This document shows positions 43,540 to 54,000 of a stretch of DNA of 64,000 bases, one piece after another. Positions within the stretch are counted from its first letter, which is position 1, and every line of letters begins with the position of its first letter. A program made the translations under genes and the position numbers. Source of the stretch: Oegoconia quadripuncta. Taxonomy: Eukaryota > Arthropoda > Insecta > Lepidoptera > Autostichidae. Under the pieces are notes generated by a model that was not told where the DNA came from, did no database searches, and saw nothing but the letters and a program-made list of their open reading frames with translations. The stretch lies in assembly GCA_949316235.1 (NCBI GenBank), contig OX438755.1, positions 20,173,151 to 20,237,150 of the forward strand. Direction: 5' to 3'.

Positions 43540-44270
43540 TAAGAAGCTTAAAAAGCTTAAGAATATCAGACGTAAATACTGCTAGATTAGTATATTTTAG
43601 TAATTTCCACAGCTTGATGTCTTACGGATGTCTTACGGTATCTTGCTGAGGGGAAATGCCGCGGATATAAATAGAATCTTTGTTTTACAAAAACGAGCCG
43701 TTCGCGCAATTTATCAATTCAGACCTGCAGTGTCACTTAGGGATAGGTTTAAAGTGTATAACATTCTAACCTTTTCGTCACAGTACATTTTTTTATATAG
43801 CATGATTTAGGAAAAATAGTGATAAACATGATGTCAATACAAGAAATTAAGATAAACTTGTAGGTCATTTAAGTCGCCTCCGCAAAGTCAGTAATTCATT
43901 CAAAGGGTTATGTATAGGTACGCTTTTTCAATAAGGTTCCAGTTGATATACGAAATCTTTCTCTCAATAAATTTGAAGATACTATAAAACAGAAACTTAT
44001 TAACAAAGCATATTATAAAATATCAGACTATTTAGATGATATAAATATGACCCTCTGGACATAATCGGATCGTTCGCAGGCCAGGCTATTTCACAATTAA
44101 TTATGAAATATAAAAACCTTTATGCAACCCTTCGAGTTTCTTGTTTGTTCTTCTCTGGGGAAAATTGCATTTTGAACAAGCAGTAGCTTAAAAAATGTAA
44201 AATTTACTTTTTTGAAGTGTGCTCTGTGTACCTACAAAATAAAACATTTTTGACTTTGACTGATAACTAA
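43540..44270 (+). mobile_element. LINE family A, longest copy in the window, decayed
   Basis: Encodes the C-terminus of a reverse transcriptase (YGILLRGNAADINRIFVLQ; RAVRAIYQFRPAVSLRDRFK), frameshifted, then the family A 3' UTR. Confidence 0.75.
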
Positions 44271-44282
44271 ATTTGAGCTTTT

Positions 44283-44400
44283 TACTCGACTGCCCAACGA
44301 AGGAGGGTAATGTTTTTCGAGTGTAAGTATGTAATTTCTGGGTTACCTCCTGCAGCCTAACTGCCTTGACCGATTTCGAAGTGCACTCCGGTACGCAGTT
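44283..44400 (+). repeat. Interspersed repeat family P, partial
   Basis: CGACTGCCCAACGAAGGAGG and CTTGACCGATTTCGAAGTGC. Confidence 0.6.
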
Positions 44401-44925
44401 TACATACGGGCCACACCAGATGGTGACCCGATATCTATTCTACTAGATACGTTATCTTATTTCAATAATTTGGACCACTTGAGAGCCGATCTCCTAATTA
44501 AGCTGGAGGGTCTGAGTTAGGCGCTTCAATTTTCGACATCAAAATTTGATCGAGGTCAACCACTAACCCGTTGTGAATAAAGAAATATTAGTAAGTAAAA
44601 ATAAAATTTCAACTTTCAGTTTCGCTTCTAATTTTGGCCGAGAAAAGTAATTAATTAAAGAGAGACCCGGGTATGAAACCGCACATTAATTGTATAAATT
44701 ATGTTCAAACCATTGTAACTAGTGCAGAATCGTAATCACTCTAATGATGAGTTACTTTCGATTTCGCTATTTCATCTCCACTAATAATATGAAACGTCTC
44801 GTAGATATACAATTATGTATAGTAAATAAAAATTTCCAACGAATTATTCTTTCATCCGAACATTCGCACTAAGCGGTATTTCTATTTATATTTATTTATA
44901 ATTCGTAATAAAGCGAACAGCCAAG
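44401..44925. other. Unassigned 525 bp with a short SINE-C tail scrap
   Basis: At about 44520-44590 there are echoes of the SINE-C 3' end (ATCGAGGTCAACCACTAACC). No gene otherwise. Confidence 0.3.
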
Positions 44926-45035
44926 GCATGGAACTCCCTTCCGGCGTCAGTATTTCCTGAATCCTACAACCTTGGGATATTCAAGAGCAGGGTGAAAAAA
45001 AAGAAAAAAGTCTCGCCGGAAGCATCAAAGCAATA
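44926..45035 (+). mobile_element. LINE ORF C-terminal scrap (NLGIFKSRV type)
   Basis: Encodes WNSLPSGVSIS-like and [14 protein letters not shown] residues, shared with 47660-47800 and 54875-55030. Confidence 0.55.
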
Positions 45036-45070
45036 AACTGTCCAGTTGGAGTGCTGTTTTTTTTAATTAA

Positions 45071-45170
45071 TTCCTGAATCATGGATGTTTACGTAAAGTT
45101 TATCCGTTATCTAGTATCCATTGTACACATGCTTTGCCTAGTTTAGTGGCTAGATGTAAGTGTCTAAAAG
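45071..45170 (+). mobile_element. SINE family A, 3' half
   Basis: TCATGGATGTTTACGTAAAG to GTGTCTAAAAG; head missing. Confidence 0.7.
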
Positions 45171-45597
45171 ATAAAAAAACAAATAAAGATTGACTATTTT
45201 TTTTAACTCGCTCACACCACTCTCCTCATACTTAATTTCAAAATGCTCATGCTGTTCGAAAACGGTTAGTTAAAATTTTATTTTACATGCTTGAATGCAC
45301 GGGAACGTTTAAATAATTAGTTTCGAATCATTCACGGTCAGTCGATCGATTAACGCCTAGACACGGCTTGTTAGCGCCTTGTTCTGCATAATGGCGCTAT
45401 TAGAGAATCACTCCTCGGAACATTGCGGCCATTGAAATCTATATGATAGATGACAGTCAATAAATTGATTTTCTCAGTGGCTTAATCGTAGTTGGTTGTA
45501 AATGGTGTACGTTATTTGTTAGTTTAAATCATTAACTGCCTGTAGATGAAAAATTATTTGCGACTGCCTCAAAAGCACGGTAAAGAAAAGTAGGCTT
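45171..45597. other. Unassigned 430 bp
   Basis: No recognised gene or repeat. Confidence 0.3.
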
Positions 45598-45760
45598 TAC
45601 CGTGCTAAAAGGGAGGGTAATGTTTTTTCCAGGGTATGTATGTAGAATTCTATGTTATCTCCTGTAGCTTAAACGACTTGAACGTTTTTAAGTGCAAGGT
45701 GTAGTGCGATTCGTATTGATGCCCAGAGTCATAGGATATATTTTATTGTAAGTAAGGTCG
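45598..45760 (+). repeat. Interspersed repeat family P, diverged
   Basis: AAGGGAGGGTAATGTTTTTTCC and CGACTTGAACGTTTTTAAG-like words in family order. Confidence 0.5.
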
Positions 45761-46202
45761 TGATGTTAAACTCGTAATATCAGTTTAAATACCAAAAACC
45801 CTGACGAGCGTCATGATAAATATTTTTATCCAGGAATCAAGACGAATTTTCGTATACAGGGCGTCCCAAAGTTATGGGACATGAAGGGGAAGTACCTTAA
45901 ATATCGTAGATAGTGAATTTTGCTCAAAGAAGACTTTATGTTATTTTTAAAAGTTAGTAATTCTGCATTCATAGATTTTCTAAAAATTATTTGCTTCGGC
46001 TGGGAATCGAACCGACTCAAATGTGAAAAAAAAAACACCCTACTTTTATGATGCCAATCGAAAGAATAGCTAAAAAATAATAACTCTGCCCAAGTAACAT
46101 AGTATTTTAAAAGAAAGGAACAACGTGAAATTAATCATTTTAATCAAATAAAAAACATACATGAAACTGCCGTAGTCAATTAAGTAGGTATTTTTTTGTA
46201 AA

Positions 46203-46988
46203 TTAATTAATTAAATGCTCAAAATGTGATCCCACTTGTCTTACGCAAATCGCCAATCTTTTAATGAGCCCGCTGCCTGTTGATTTTCTAATCATTTTAT
46301 GGTGAACACTCGATGTGATATGGCACAATTCTGTTTGCAACTCGCCTACGTTCTCGTATCGCTTTTTGTATAGCATATCTTTCACGTATCCCCAAAAGTC
46401 CTTCAATTCCTTCCTTTAAACGTAAATATAAAATGCACCTATTAATTTCACAAAAATGTAAGGTATAATTTAAGAACTGTGCCAAGTTGTATAACATGTA
46501 TCGAAGCAAAATCTAAGTTTTTCACTTGAGAATAGTGTTACTTACGTAGCTGATTGTTGTATTAGCATTGCGCCTCTTTTATAAGCGGGTAATGTATATG
46601 GTTGTGCTCTCTTTTCTTGACATGCTTGTAACAAATTCTCCTTTCGTAAATCCAATGAAATGCCATTGTACCACTTTATTAGCCAATTTTGCGAACACTT
46701 TTATGGTTGCGTACTAGTATTTGTACTGTGCGGTGTTGTACTCTCCAGTCTCCATCCTCCGGTGTCCACAGAATACCAGCGTCGCGTCACTGGGCTCCGG
46801 TGTCGCGACATTATGCTGAGCGGATGCCTTTTTGGCACCACCATTTCATGTATTTTAATTTAAGTACTTAATTTTAAGTTAAACAGTAATGGTGCCAAAT
46901 AAAAACTTTTTCTTTCTTTCTTTCTTTCAAAAGAAGAAATCTAATGGTGTGAGGTCCGGGGATCTGGCCCGCCATCTAATCGGTCCAT
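46203..46988 (-). pseudogene. Remnant Tc1/mariner-type transposase
   Basis: The minus strand reads an ARSPDLTPLDFF block at about 46975-46935 and, beyond the insertion, DFWGYVKDMLYKKRYENV through VGSHFEHLIN at 46394-46203. These are the third-aspartate region and C-terminus of the SETMAR/Tc-like transposase family. The two parts join across the CAAAAG target site. The N-terminal DNA-binding part is gone. Confidence 0.75.
46399..46927 (+). mobile_element. Retroelement nested in the Tc1-type element
   Basis: The 529 bp insert is bounded by CAAAAG at 46393-46398 and 46928-46933 and ends in TTTCTTTCTTTCTTTC. Its 3' part (46680-46870) resembles the (TTTC)n-tailed family at 42833. Confidence 0.75.
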
Positions 46989-47231
46989 TTACTTAGGCAG
47001 AGTTATTATTTTTTAGCTATTCTTTCGATTGGCATCATAAAAGTAGGGTGTTTTTTTTTTCACATTTAAGTCGGTTCGATTCCCAGCCGAAGCAAGTAAT
47101 TTTTAGAAAATCTATGAATGCAGAATTACTAACTTTTAAAAATAACATAAAGTCTTCTTTGAGCAAAATTCACTATCTACGATATTTAAGGTACTTCCCC
47201 TTCATGTCCCATAACTTTGGGACGCCCTGTA

Positions 47232-47659
47232 TATCACAAAAAATAAAACAATAACGCAACATGTTTGGAAATTTGCTGAAAAATATATCAGGAAATTTTA
47301 TTCTTTGATCTGGTATAGTAATCCTAGTCCTGTACCGCGTGTGCCTATCCACGGCTACGCATGTCATTAAAGTAATAATTAATTAACGAGTCCCAGTTCC
47401 TTCGTTCTAGCTAAATAGGGCACAATAGTATAATAAAGTGAGGCGAGATCGTCCTCACTTGAAGTATGGCCCTATTCGAGTCTGATTGCGTCAGAATATT
47501 TTGTTTCTATGTTAATGGTTTTTTTAGAATTATCTGAAGGGGATAAACTGGAGGCCGGTGATTATGAAGCGTTTGTTCGAATCTTAGAAATGGCTTCAAA
47601 TATTTTTTTTTAAATTGAAAGTCTTCTTGGAGGGGAGGAGGAAGAAAGGATGGCCTAGA
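47232..47659. other. Unassigned 430 bp
   Basis: No gene recognised. Confidence 0.3.
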
Positions 47660-47800
47660 AGAACATACTTGGTACAAGTAATCTTGGGATCTTTAAGAGC
47701 AAAGTGAATAGGCATTTACTGGGACCGTTCGCTAGGGCCGATCCATACTTATTATTGGGTCGAAAATTTTACCACTCTAAAAAGCTGCTGCATTACCCTT
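47660..47800 (+). mobile_element. LINE ORF C-terminal fragment
   Basis: Encodes NLGIFKSKVNRHLLGPF-type residues (47680-47740), as at 54875. Confidence 0.6.
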
Positions 47801-48146
47801 CCGCCGGCTCTGTGTACATTCGTTTCCTCCATGAGAAAACCAGTTGTACACGTAGTATAGTAAACATTCCCAGAAGTAAGATGATGACATAAACACAGCG
47901 ATCGTCGCATTGTTTGTAAGCATTCTAATTCGGTTGTGATGCAACCGAATCTGACTATTGTTGCATCATTTGCAGTCTATTGTGATTCCTGCAGTGCAGT
48001 TTGTGACGTAATAGGTGTTTAGTAACGTGGATACTCTCATAGGTACGAGGTGGTGGAAGTGGTTCCCCCGCGTATCAAGTAACTTGCTACTTAAAAGCAT
48101 TACGATAAAAGTATGATAATCCCTGTTAAACATGAACGTCGTATTA
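47801..48146. other. Unassigned 345 bp with one perfect hairpin
   Basis: A 9 bp stem (ATTCGGTTG/CAACCGAAT, 47928-47950) with a 5-base loop; nothing else recognised. Confidence 0.35.
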
Positions 48147-48943
48147 TACCGGATGAGTTTTTTAGCGTAAGGAAATATATAGTGATAAGACCGCCTAATT
48201 GTGTTCTATTGTTATCATCAAAAATTATTGTAAATTATTTTGCGCAATAAAGATTATTGTGTTGTAATATAGGGCATATTAGGTAAGTGAAATAGAAGGT
48301 CACTTTCCATCAGGTGAGATTGTGGCCAAACGCGAAACCAGTTTTTAATAAAAAAAAAAAAAAAAGTTATTAGCATAGGTATTGACGACCGATTGGTGTA
48401 GTGGATAGTGACCCTGTCAGCGAATCAACGGTTGCGGGTTCGAATCCCGCGACGGGTAAATGTTTGTGTGATAAATATGAACATTTATTCCTGAGTCATG
48501 GATGTTTATATAAATATTTATGTATGTTTATCCTGTATCTAGTATCCATAGTACAAGCTTTACTTAGTTTGGGACTAGATGATTGGTGTAAGTGTCCGAA
48601 ATATTTATTTATTTTATTTATTTATAGGTAGTCTAATTTTTTTTTTTAAGAAAACTATCGCCGGCTTATGCTTTCTGTCATGTGATGGTCGCGTTTGTAG
48701 CCAATACCGCATAATTACATCATAAAATTGAATAAAAAAAAAACTTGAAAAAATATGTGTCGAATAAATTGACATGATAGGAATCCTAATGAACCCCGCC
48801 AGTCGCATATCAATCTCCGGCCGAAGCGTGGGTCAATGTTGGTTTTGAAAAAAAAAAAAAAAGTTTTAAGCTACCTATACCAATACCTTCTATTTATATT
48901 TTTTTTCCTTACGGTAAAAATCTCATCCGGTATATTTCAAATT
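48147..48943. mobile_element. Possible DNA element with TATACCGGATGAG inverted ends
   Basis: Left end TATACCGGATGAGTTTTTTA...CGTAAGGAA and right end TTCCTTACGGTAAAAATCTC...CCGGTATA form inverted repeats of about 30 bp with few mismatches. The interior contains a LINE tail scrap and a complete SINE family A. No transposase seen. Single ends occur at about 17050 and 35398. Confidence 0.45.
48384..48612 (+). mobile_element. tRNA-derived SINE, family A
   Basis: Head GACGACCGATTGGTGTAGTG, box B GGGTTCGAATCCC, tail TATTTATTTATTTTATTT. Confidence 0.9.
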
Positions 48944-48955
48944 TTGACGACTTTC

Positions 48956-49220
48956 TTTCTTGTAGTGGTTAGAAACTGGGTGCTATATTAAAAGGTCGCG
49001 GGTTCGAATCCCGCTAGGGGCATATGTTTGTATGATGAATATACATGTGTACCCGAGTTATGGATGTTTTTCATTTGCATATTGTATTTATTTACAAAAA
49101 AAAAAAACGTATTTGTGTAGATTAAGTACCCACCCATATATTTGGTATCCATAATTCATCCCTAGTTGGTTAGTGTGGAACTAGATGACGCCGTGTGTAT
49201 GTGCAAAGATTTATATAATA
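48956..49220 (+). mobile_element. SINE family B, head diverged
   Basis: Box B GGGTTCGAATCCC and body CCGAGTTATGGATG to AACTAGATGACGCCGTGTG. The first 20 bases of the head are altered. Confidence 0.82.
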
Positions 49221-49599
49221 TAACATTACAAATTGTAACCCAGAACCTACTTAAAAAAACAACCCTTGAGTTTCTTGCTAGTTCTTCTCTGAGGAGTCAG
49301 ATTTGTGATTTTAATATTGGGTAGATAAGTTAAAAAATGTGACGTTTTCAAGTGATAATCATTTGTCTAAATCGACTAAGGCCTTTAAGCAGGAGGGTCA
49401 GCATGACCCGTAATCTCTACAAAGATACGAGATTGACGTCTACTGTCACGTTCGCTCTCTATGGGAATAAACGAAACACAAAGCTTTTATTTCGTGTCAT
49501 TGCAGAATTGTACTAACTCAGGTACCATACATACAAACGCACTGAATACGTTACCCTCCTTTTGGTTTCGTCGTAGTCGGGCAAAAAGAAAGAGGTCGT
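49221..49599. other. Unassigned, with LINE-A and family-P scraps
   Basis: GAGTTTCTTGCTAGTTCTTCT at about 49268 echoes the LINE A 3' UTR. GTTACCCTCCTTTTGG...GTAGTCGGGC at about 49550 is an inverted family P end. Confidence 0.4.
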
Positions 49600-49843
49600 A
49601 TGACACTCTGACCGCTATACCAAAAGGTCGCGGGTTCGAATCCCGCTAGGGGCATATGTTTGCATGACGAATACGGACATGTGTACCCGAGTTATGGATG
49701 TTTTCATTTATAATAAGTATTTATAAAAAAAAATATTTATGTAGTTTATCAACCATCTGGTATCCGCAACACAAGCCTATAGTTGCTTAAAGTGGAAGTA
49801 GATGGCATTGTGTGTATGTCCAAGGATATTTATTTATTTATTC
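49600..49843 (+). mobile_element. SINE family B, head truncated
   Basis: Starts within the tRNA-like region at TGACACTCTGACCGC; box B GGGTTCGAATCCC; TATTTATTTATT tail. Lies 120 bp upstream of the first myosin exon seen. Confidence 0.85.
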
Positions 49844-49964
49844 TTAAATACCACATTGGCTGCTAAACTTGGATAGCTCTTTCTGTGACATAGAAGCCAG
49901 ACAAGTCAATCAGAATTCATACAAGTTTTAACAAAGTAATAATTTTAATTTTCTTTGTCCACAG

Positions 49965-50145
49965 ATTCCAACACAACAAAATCTACACATACATCGGCGA
50001 GGTGCTCGTGTCTGTGAACCCGTACAAGACTTTAGATATCTATGGCACACAGCACATGGCTCAGTATAGGGGGCGGGAGATGTTCGAGGTGCCCCCTCAC
50101 GTGTACGCGGTCGCCGACGCCTGCCAGCGCGTGCTGAGGCAACAG
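49965..50145 (+). CDS. Myosin exon (first seen): N-terminal motor
   Basis: Acceptor TTTGTCCACAG, donor CAG/GTTCG. Encodes [11 protein letters not shown] to VLRQQ. It begins with the last base of a split codon, so an upstream coding exon must exist. Confidence 0.93.
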
Positions 50146-51003
50146 GTTCGTTACTATATCGTCGACACTTCGTCTCAGGGTTGACGAGACTTATGTGGGC
50201 CCGTTGCTGATCAGAGTGTGGGAGACATGCTTGGGACCGTTACTGTGCAGTTAGAATGTCAGATGCAACCGCCTCCGTGGCTCAATGTAAACAACACTGG
50301 GTTTTACGATTCGGAGGTCGCGGGTTCGATCCCCAGTACTCGGTTTGGTTGGTGCTAGGGCATTATAAATGTTTTTTTTTTATGCACAACGGGTTGGTAC
50401 TTGACCTCAATTACACCTGATGTTAAGTGAAGATGAAGTCGAAGCGTACTGACCCGGAAACCCCAACACATTTGTCCGCCTGGCTAGCTACCACCATCTT
50501 ATCGAAATCTCATGGGGTGCTCGTCAATAGTTCGTGTGATTATCGACCTTTACAAGATTTGCGTTGTTTCAGGGTAGGGACACATGTGTGCTGATCACGG
50601 GCGAGTCCGGCTCGGGCAAGACCGAGGCGTCCAAGTTTATCATGAAGTACATCGCAGCCAACACTACCCAGGTCCACAGGGAATATATAGACAGGTTAGA
50701 CCCTTCTCTTCTTAAAGAATATCGGACCACTGTAAGTCATTAGACTTCCATAATTTATTGTGGAATTTTCATCGGCTTCTATGATAGGATTGCAGATTTT
50801 TGAAAGTCCACACCAATAACGCCGCGGCCCATCACTATGGTCTTTCTGGTATGCTAACGATCCATTAGTCGCCTTTTGCATCTCCCACGGCAAGAGAACG
50901 TCGGTCCTATTCTACTCGTCTAACAAAACAAATTCAATTCAATTCATTTATTCTCACAACTTACACTAATAGTACTGTAACAAATGAACAGTAACAAATA
51001 ACA

Positions 51004-51046
<43 letters not shown>

Positions 51047-54000
51047 ACGCACACACGCACACGCACACACGCACACGCACGCACACGCACACGCACACAC
51101 GCATGCGCACGCGCATGTGCGCACACACACACACACGCACACGCACACACGCACACGCACACACGCACACACACACACACATTTACACACGCGCAATACC
51201 GTCAAACACGTAAAACCCGCCGTTTTACGACGGGGGTTAAAAGAGCACCCCGTTTCTTGTTCTTTTCTCCCGTTGGGGAGTCAGCTTTGTGAATGAGCAG
51301 TAATTTTTACAAGCTTTAATTTAACTTGCAATGTACGTATGTAAATAAACCTTGCAAGTAAAATTACAAGAATAAGGAGCTGCTCAAATTTTGCATACTC
51401 CTTCAGTTCTGATGACAATTCGTCGACAATTATGATAACCATGAACCTACACCTACGTCCGCAGTCATACGGACGAGGGGTTTTAATATCGACATTATTT
51501 CAGTGCTCACAAAGTTGACATTGCTTTTTAGTCAAAAAATGAGCACGGGTGAATTGTACTTTAAGGAAATCAATAGTGACGTCACGACGGAAAGTGTCAT
51601 CGCCCGGCTAGACAGTGACGCGGTTCCGTCCGTCCGGATGTATCTCAATAATGCTTGGACCGATTTGAGTGCGGTTTATTTAAGATTCAACTAGAGTAAA
51701 GGTTCAACAGCCCAAGCTATTAAAAAAAAAGGTTCTTGGCCATGTTTGCTAAAAATCGATTCTGCCGTTACAAAGATTTTTTTAAAATATCTCTGCGCTT
51801 CTCAAACTTTTGGAGACGGAACCCCTTCGGAAAACTAAATATTTGACGGAGCACTTATGTAATCAAAAACTGCTTCTATGTGTATTCTTTATTAATAATC
51901 ATATTACTTGATATTAACATATCATCAACACAGGTTCTTGCTGCAAGAAATCTCTTTTTAGAGATAAGCTTGCACCTTTTGTACATCTTATATCTAGTAA
52001 GCTATTTTTCTTTTTATGTATACTCCTGTGCATCATCAACAACCTTAGACATCCCCTCTGTTAGGGCACAGCCCCGGAGAGGGTATGGGCCATAATGCTC
52101 CACACGAGCCCCGTGCGGATTGGTGAATTTATGTCAGACTAGTGGCCACCTGACAGTCGGTGTTTTTAAGCCACTGACTTGGCTTAACGACTGCCTTCAA
52201 TTGAAATACCGACTATTTGACGTGCCATCCGAAGCAGGCAAACACTCATATTAAAATGCCCCTAGTGGTCACCCACCCAAGGTCTGACCGCGCCAGACAT
52301 TGCTTATCTTCGCTAATTGAAAACGAATAGCGAAAGCGGCTGCACCACGAGTGCTTCAATAAATTATAAATAATAATAAGATAACATTAACATATTTTTT
52401 TTTAACTTTACATTGGAATATTTAGATATATACTTTACGTACCCCTTATATATTTTTATTCATTACGACAGTATTTTCGCGGAGCCCCCCCATAAAAACT
52501 TTCCCGACCACACTTTGAGTATAGCTGTACTAGATCATTATGTTATGACATATGATTTTTCTTTAATCAAAAAAACTGTGTATAAATTTGAAAATCATTA
52601 TTTTGTTGATTATAATATAATGAAGAGTTGATTATAAATAAGCCAACATGACTGTAGGTGTGGGACTGTGTGGGAGAAAATTCAACTGTGAATTTTTGAA
52701 TGTCTCTGTAAATTTTACCTATTAGCGCCTCCCGCTGTGAAAGCCCTCTGACTAATGGGACTAATCAATGGATTTTGTGAATAATTAAATGACTTAAGCA
52801 AATAGTACGCCTGGTAACTTTAAACCTTATTATAACGAAGCAGAATTCAAGTGGTTTTAATTAAATAGTAGTGAGACTTCTTCGCTTCGGAACACTTTAT
52901 ATATCTACATCGCCCCGAGATGTAGCCGCCCGCGACCCTCAGGCGACGTGCAGGGGCGGCTAGCGAGCGTTGCCGCCCCCTGGACTTCGCCACCTACGAG
53001 CAGGATCGGCCCTCTCCCTATCCCGCTCTGCGGCGTCCTTCTGAAGCATGGCTGCTTCGCAGAAGGAGGCCGCTGCCCTCCAACCCTCCTCGCTGGCCAG
53101 CATAGTGACGTCCTACGCTGCGCTTGCCGTTACGTGGTCTCCACTCAAAAACTTTAATGCCCCACCGGCCATCAGTTCTTCAAGCAATGTGCCATCAACT
53201 TGCTAATCCGCTGGGCTATTCCAGTGACTTTCCTTCGCCTACGGATATCTTAGTTTCTGATTTGATCGTGTAGTCAACGCCGAGCATCGCCCTCTCCATA
53301 GCTCTAGTGACTTTGACCTTTCTTGTAATGCCCATAGAGACCACGTTTAAGTGCCATAAGTCATCACTGATAACAGACATATTCATTTATTCATGTGTTA
53401 ACATTAGGTCATCGATTGAAGACTTTAGTATTCAAGCACTGAGGTATTTTCCATTTACTTTGAGTATTATTTGGAATATTTTTGATTATCGGCAGGCAAT
53501 TTTCGTAAATTGACGGGAGTGATTTGGATTGAATGAATGAAGCAATATAACTTCACACTTCAAGCATTTATTTCAACGTAAGGTACATGATATCATTTGT
53601 TGAATGTCAATTTAAATCTACTGGAAATAAAAAAAGTTTATTGCATTCATCTGTCAGTCGGTATGTCCAAGCTACCAACGCTTCGGAAAGGGAAATCATC
53701 TGTGGGAAAAGAAGCGGCGCAAGAAACCCACAGGAACATAACATTGTTGTCCTTTTTTTTTAAATAAAGTACATAACTAATACAATTTTATTATTTTGGG
53801 TAGCCGGTCGAAGTACACCAAGCGTGTTTGTCATTCAGGTAGTCACTAATTTTATAATAACCCTTTTTTGCTAATGTTATTTTGACATAATCTTTAAATT
53901 TTTTCTCAGTTAGATTAATGATATTCTCAGGTATAAGGTTATAAAAGCGTATACAGTGTCCCACAAATGATGTATTAACTTTGCTTAGTCTGAACATAGG

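Larger units (their letters stand above)
45855..47231 (-). mobile_element. Tc1/mariner-type element with 241 bp inverted repeats, disrupted
   Basis: Ends CAGGGCGTCCCAAAGTTATG and its complement at 45857 and 47229, flanked by TA on both sides (45855-45856, 47230-47231). Positions pair as 93086-x, giving inverted repeats of 241 bp (45857-46097, 46989-47229) with few mismatches. The interior holds minus-strand transposase remains, split by a retroelement. After removing the insert only about 360 bp of interior is left, so most of the transposase is deleted. Confidence 0.85.

Noticed and set aside
50944..51205. Cysteine/valine-rich open frames on the minus strand
   Set aside because: They are translations of the CA/CG microsatellite in all three frames.
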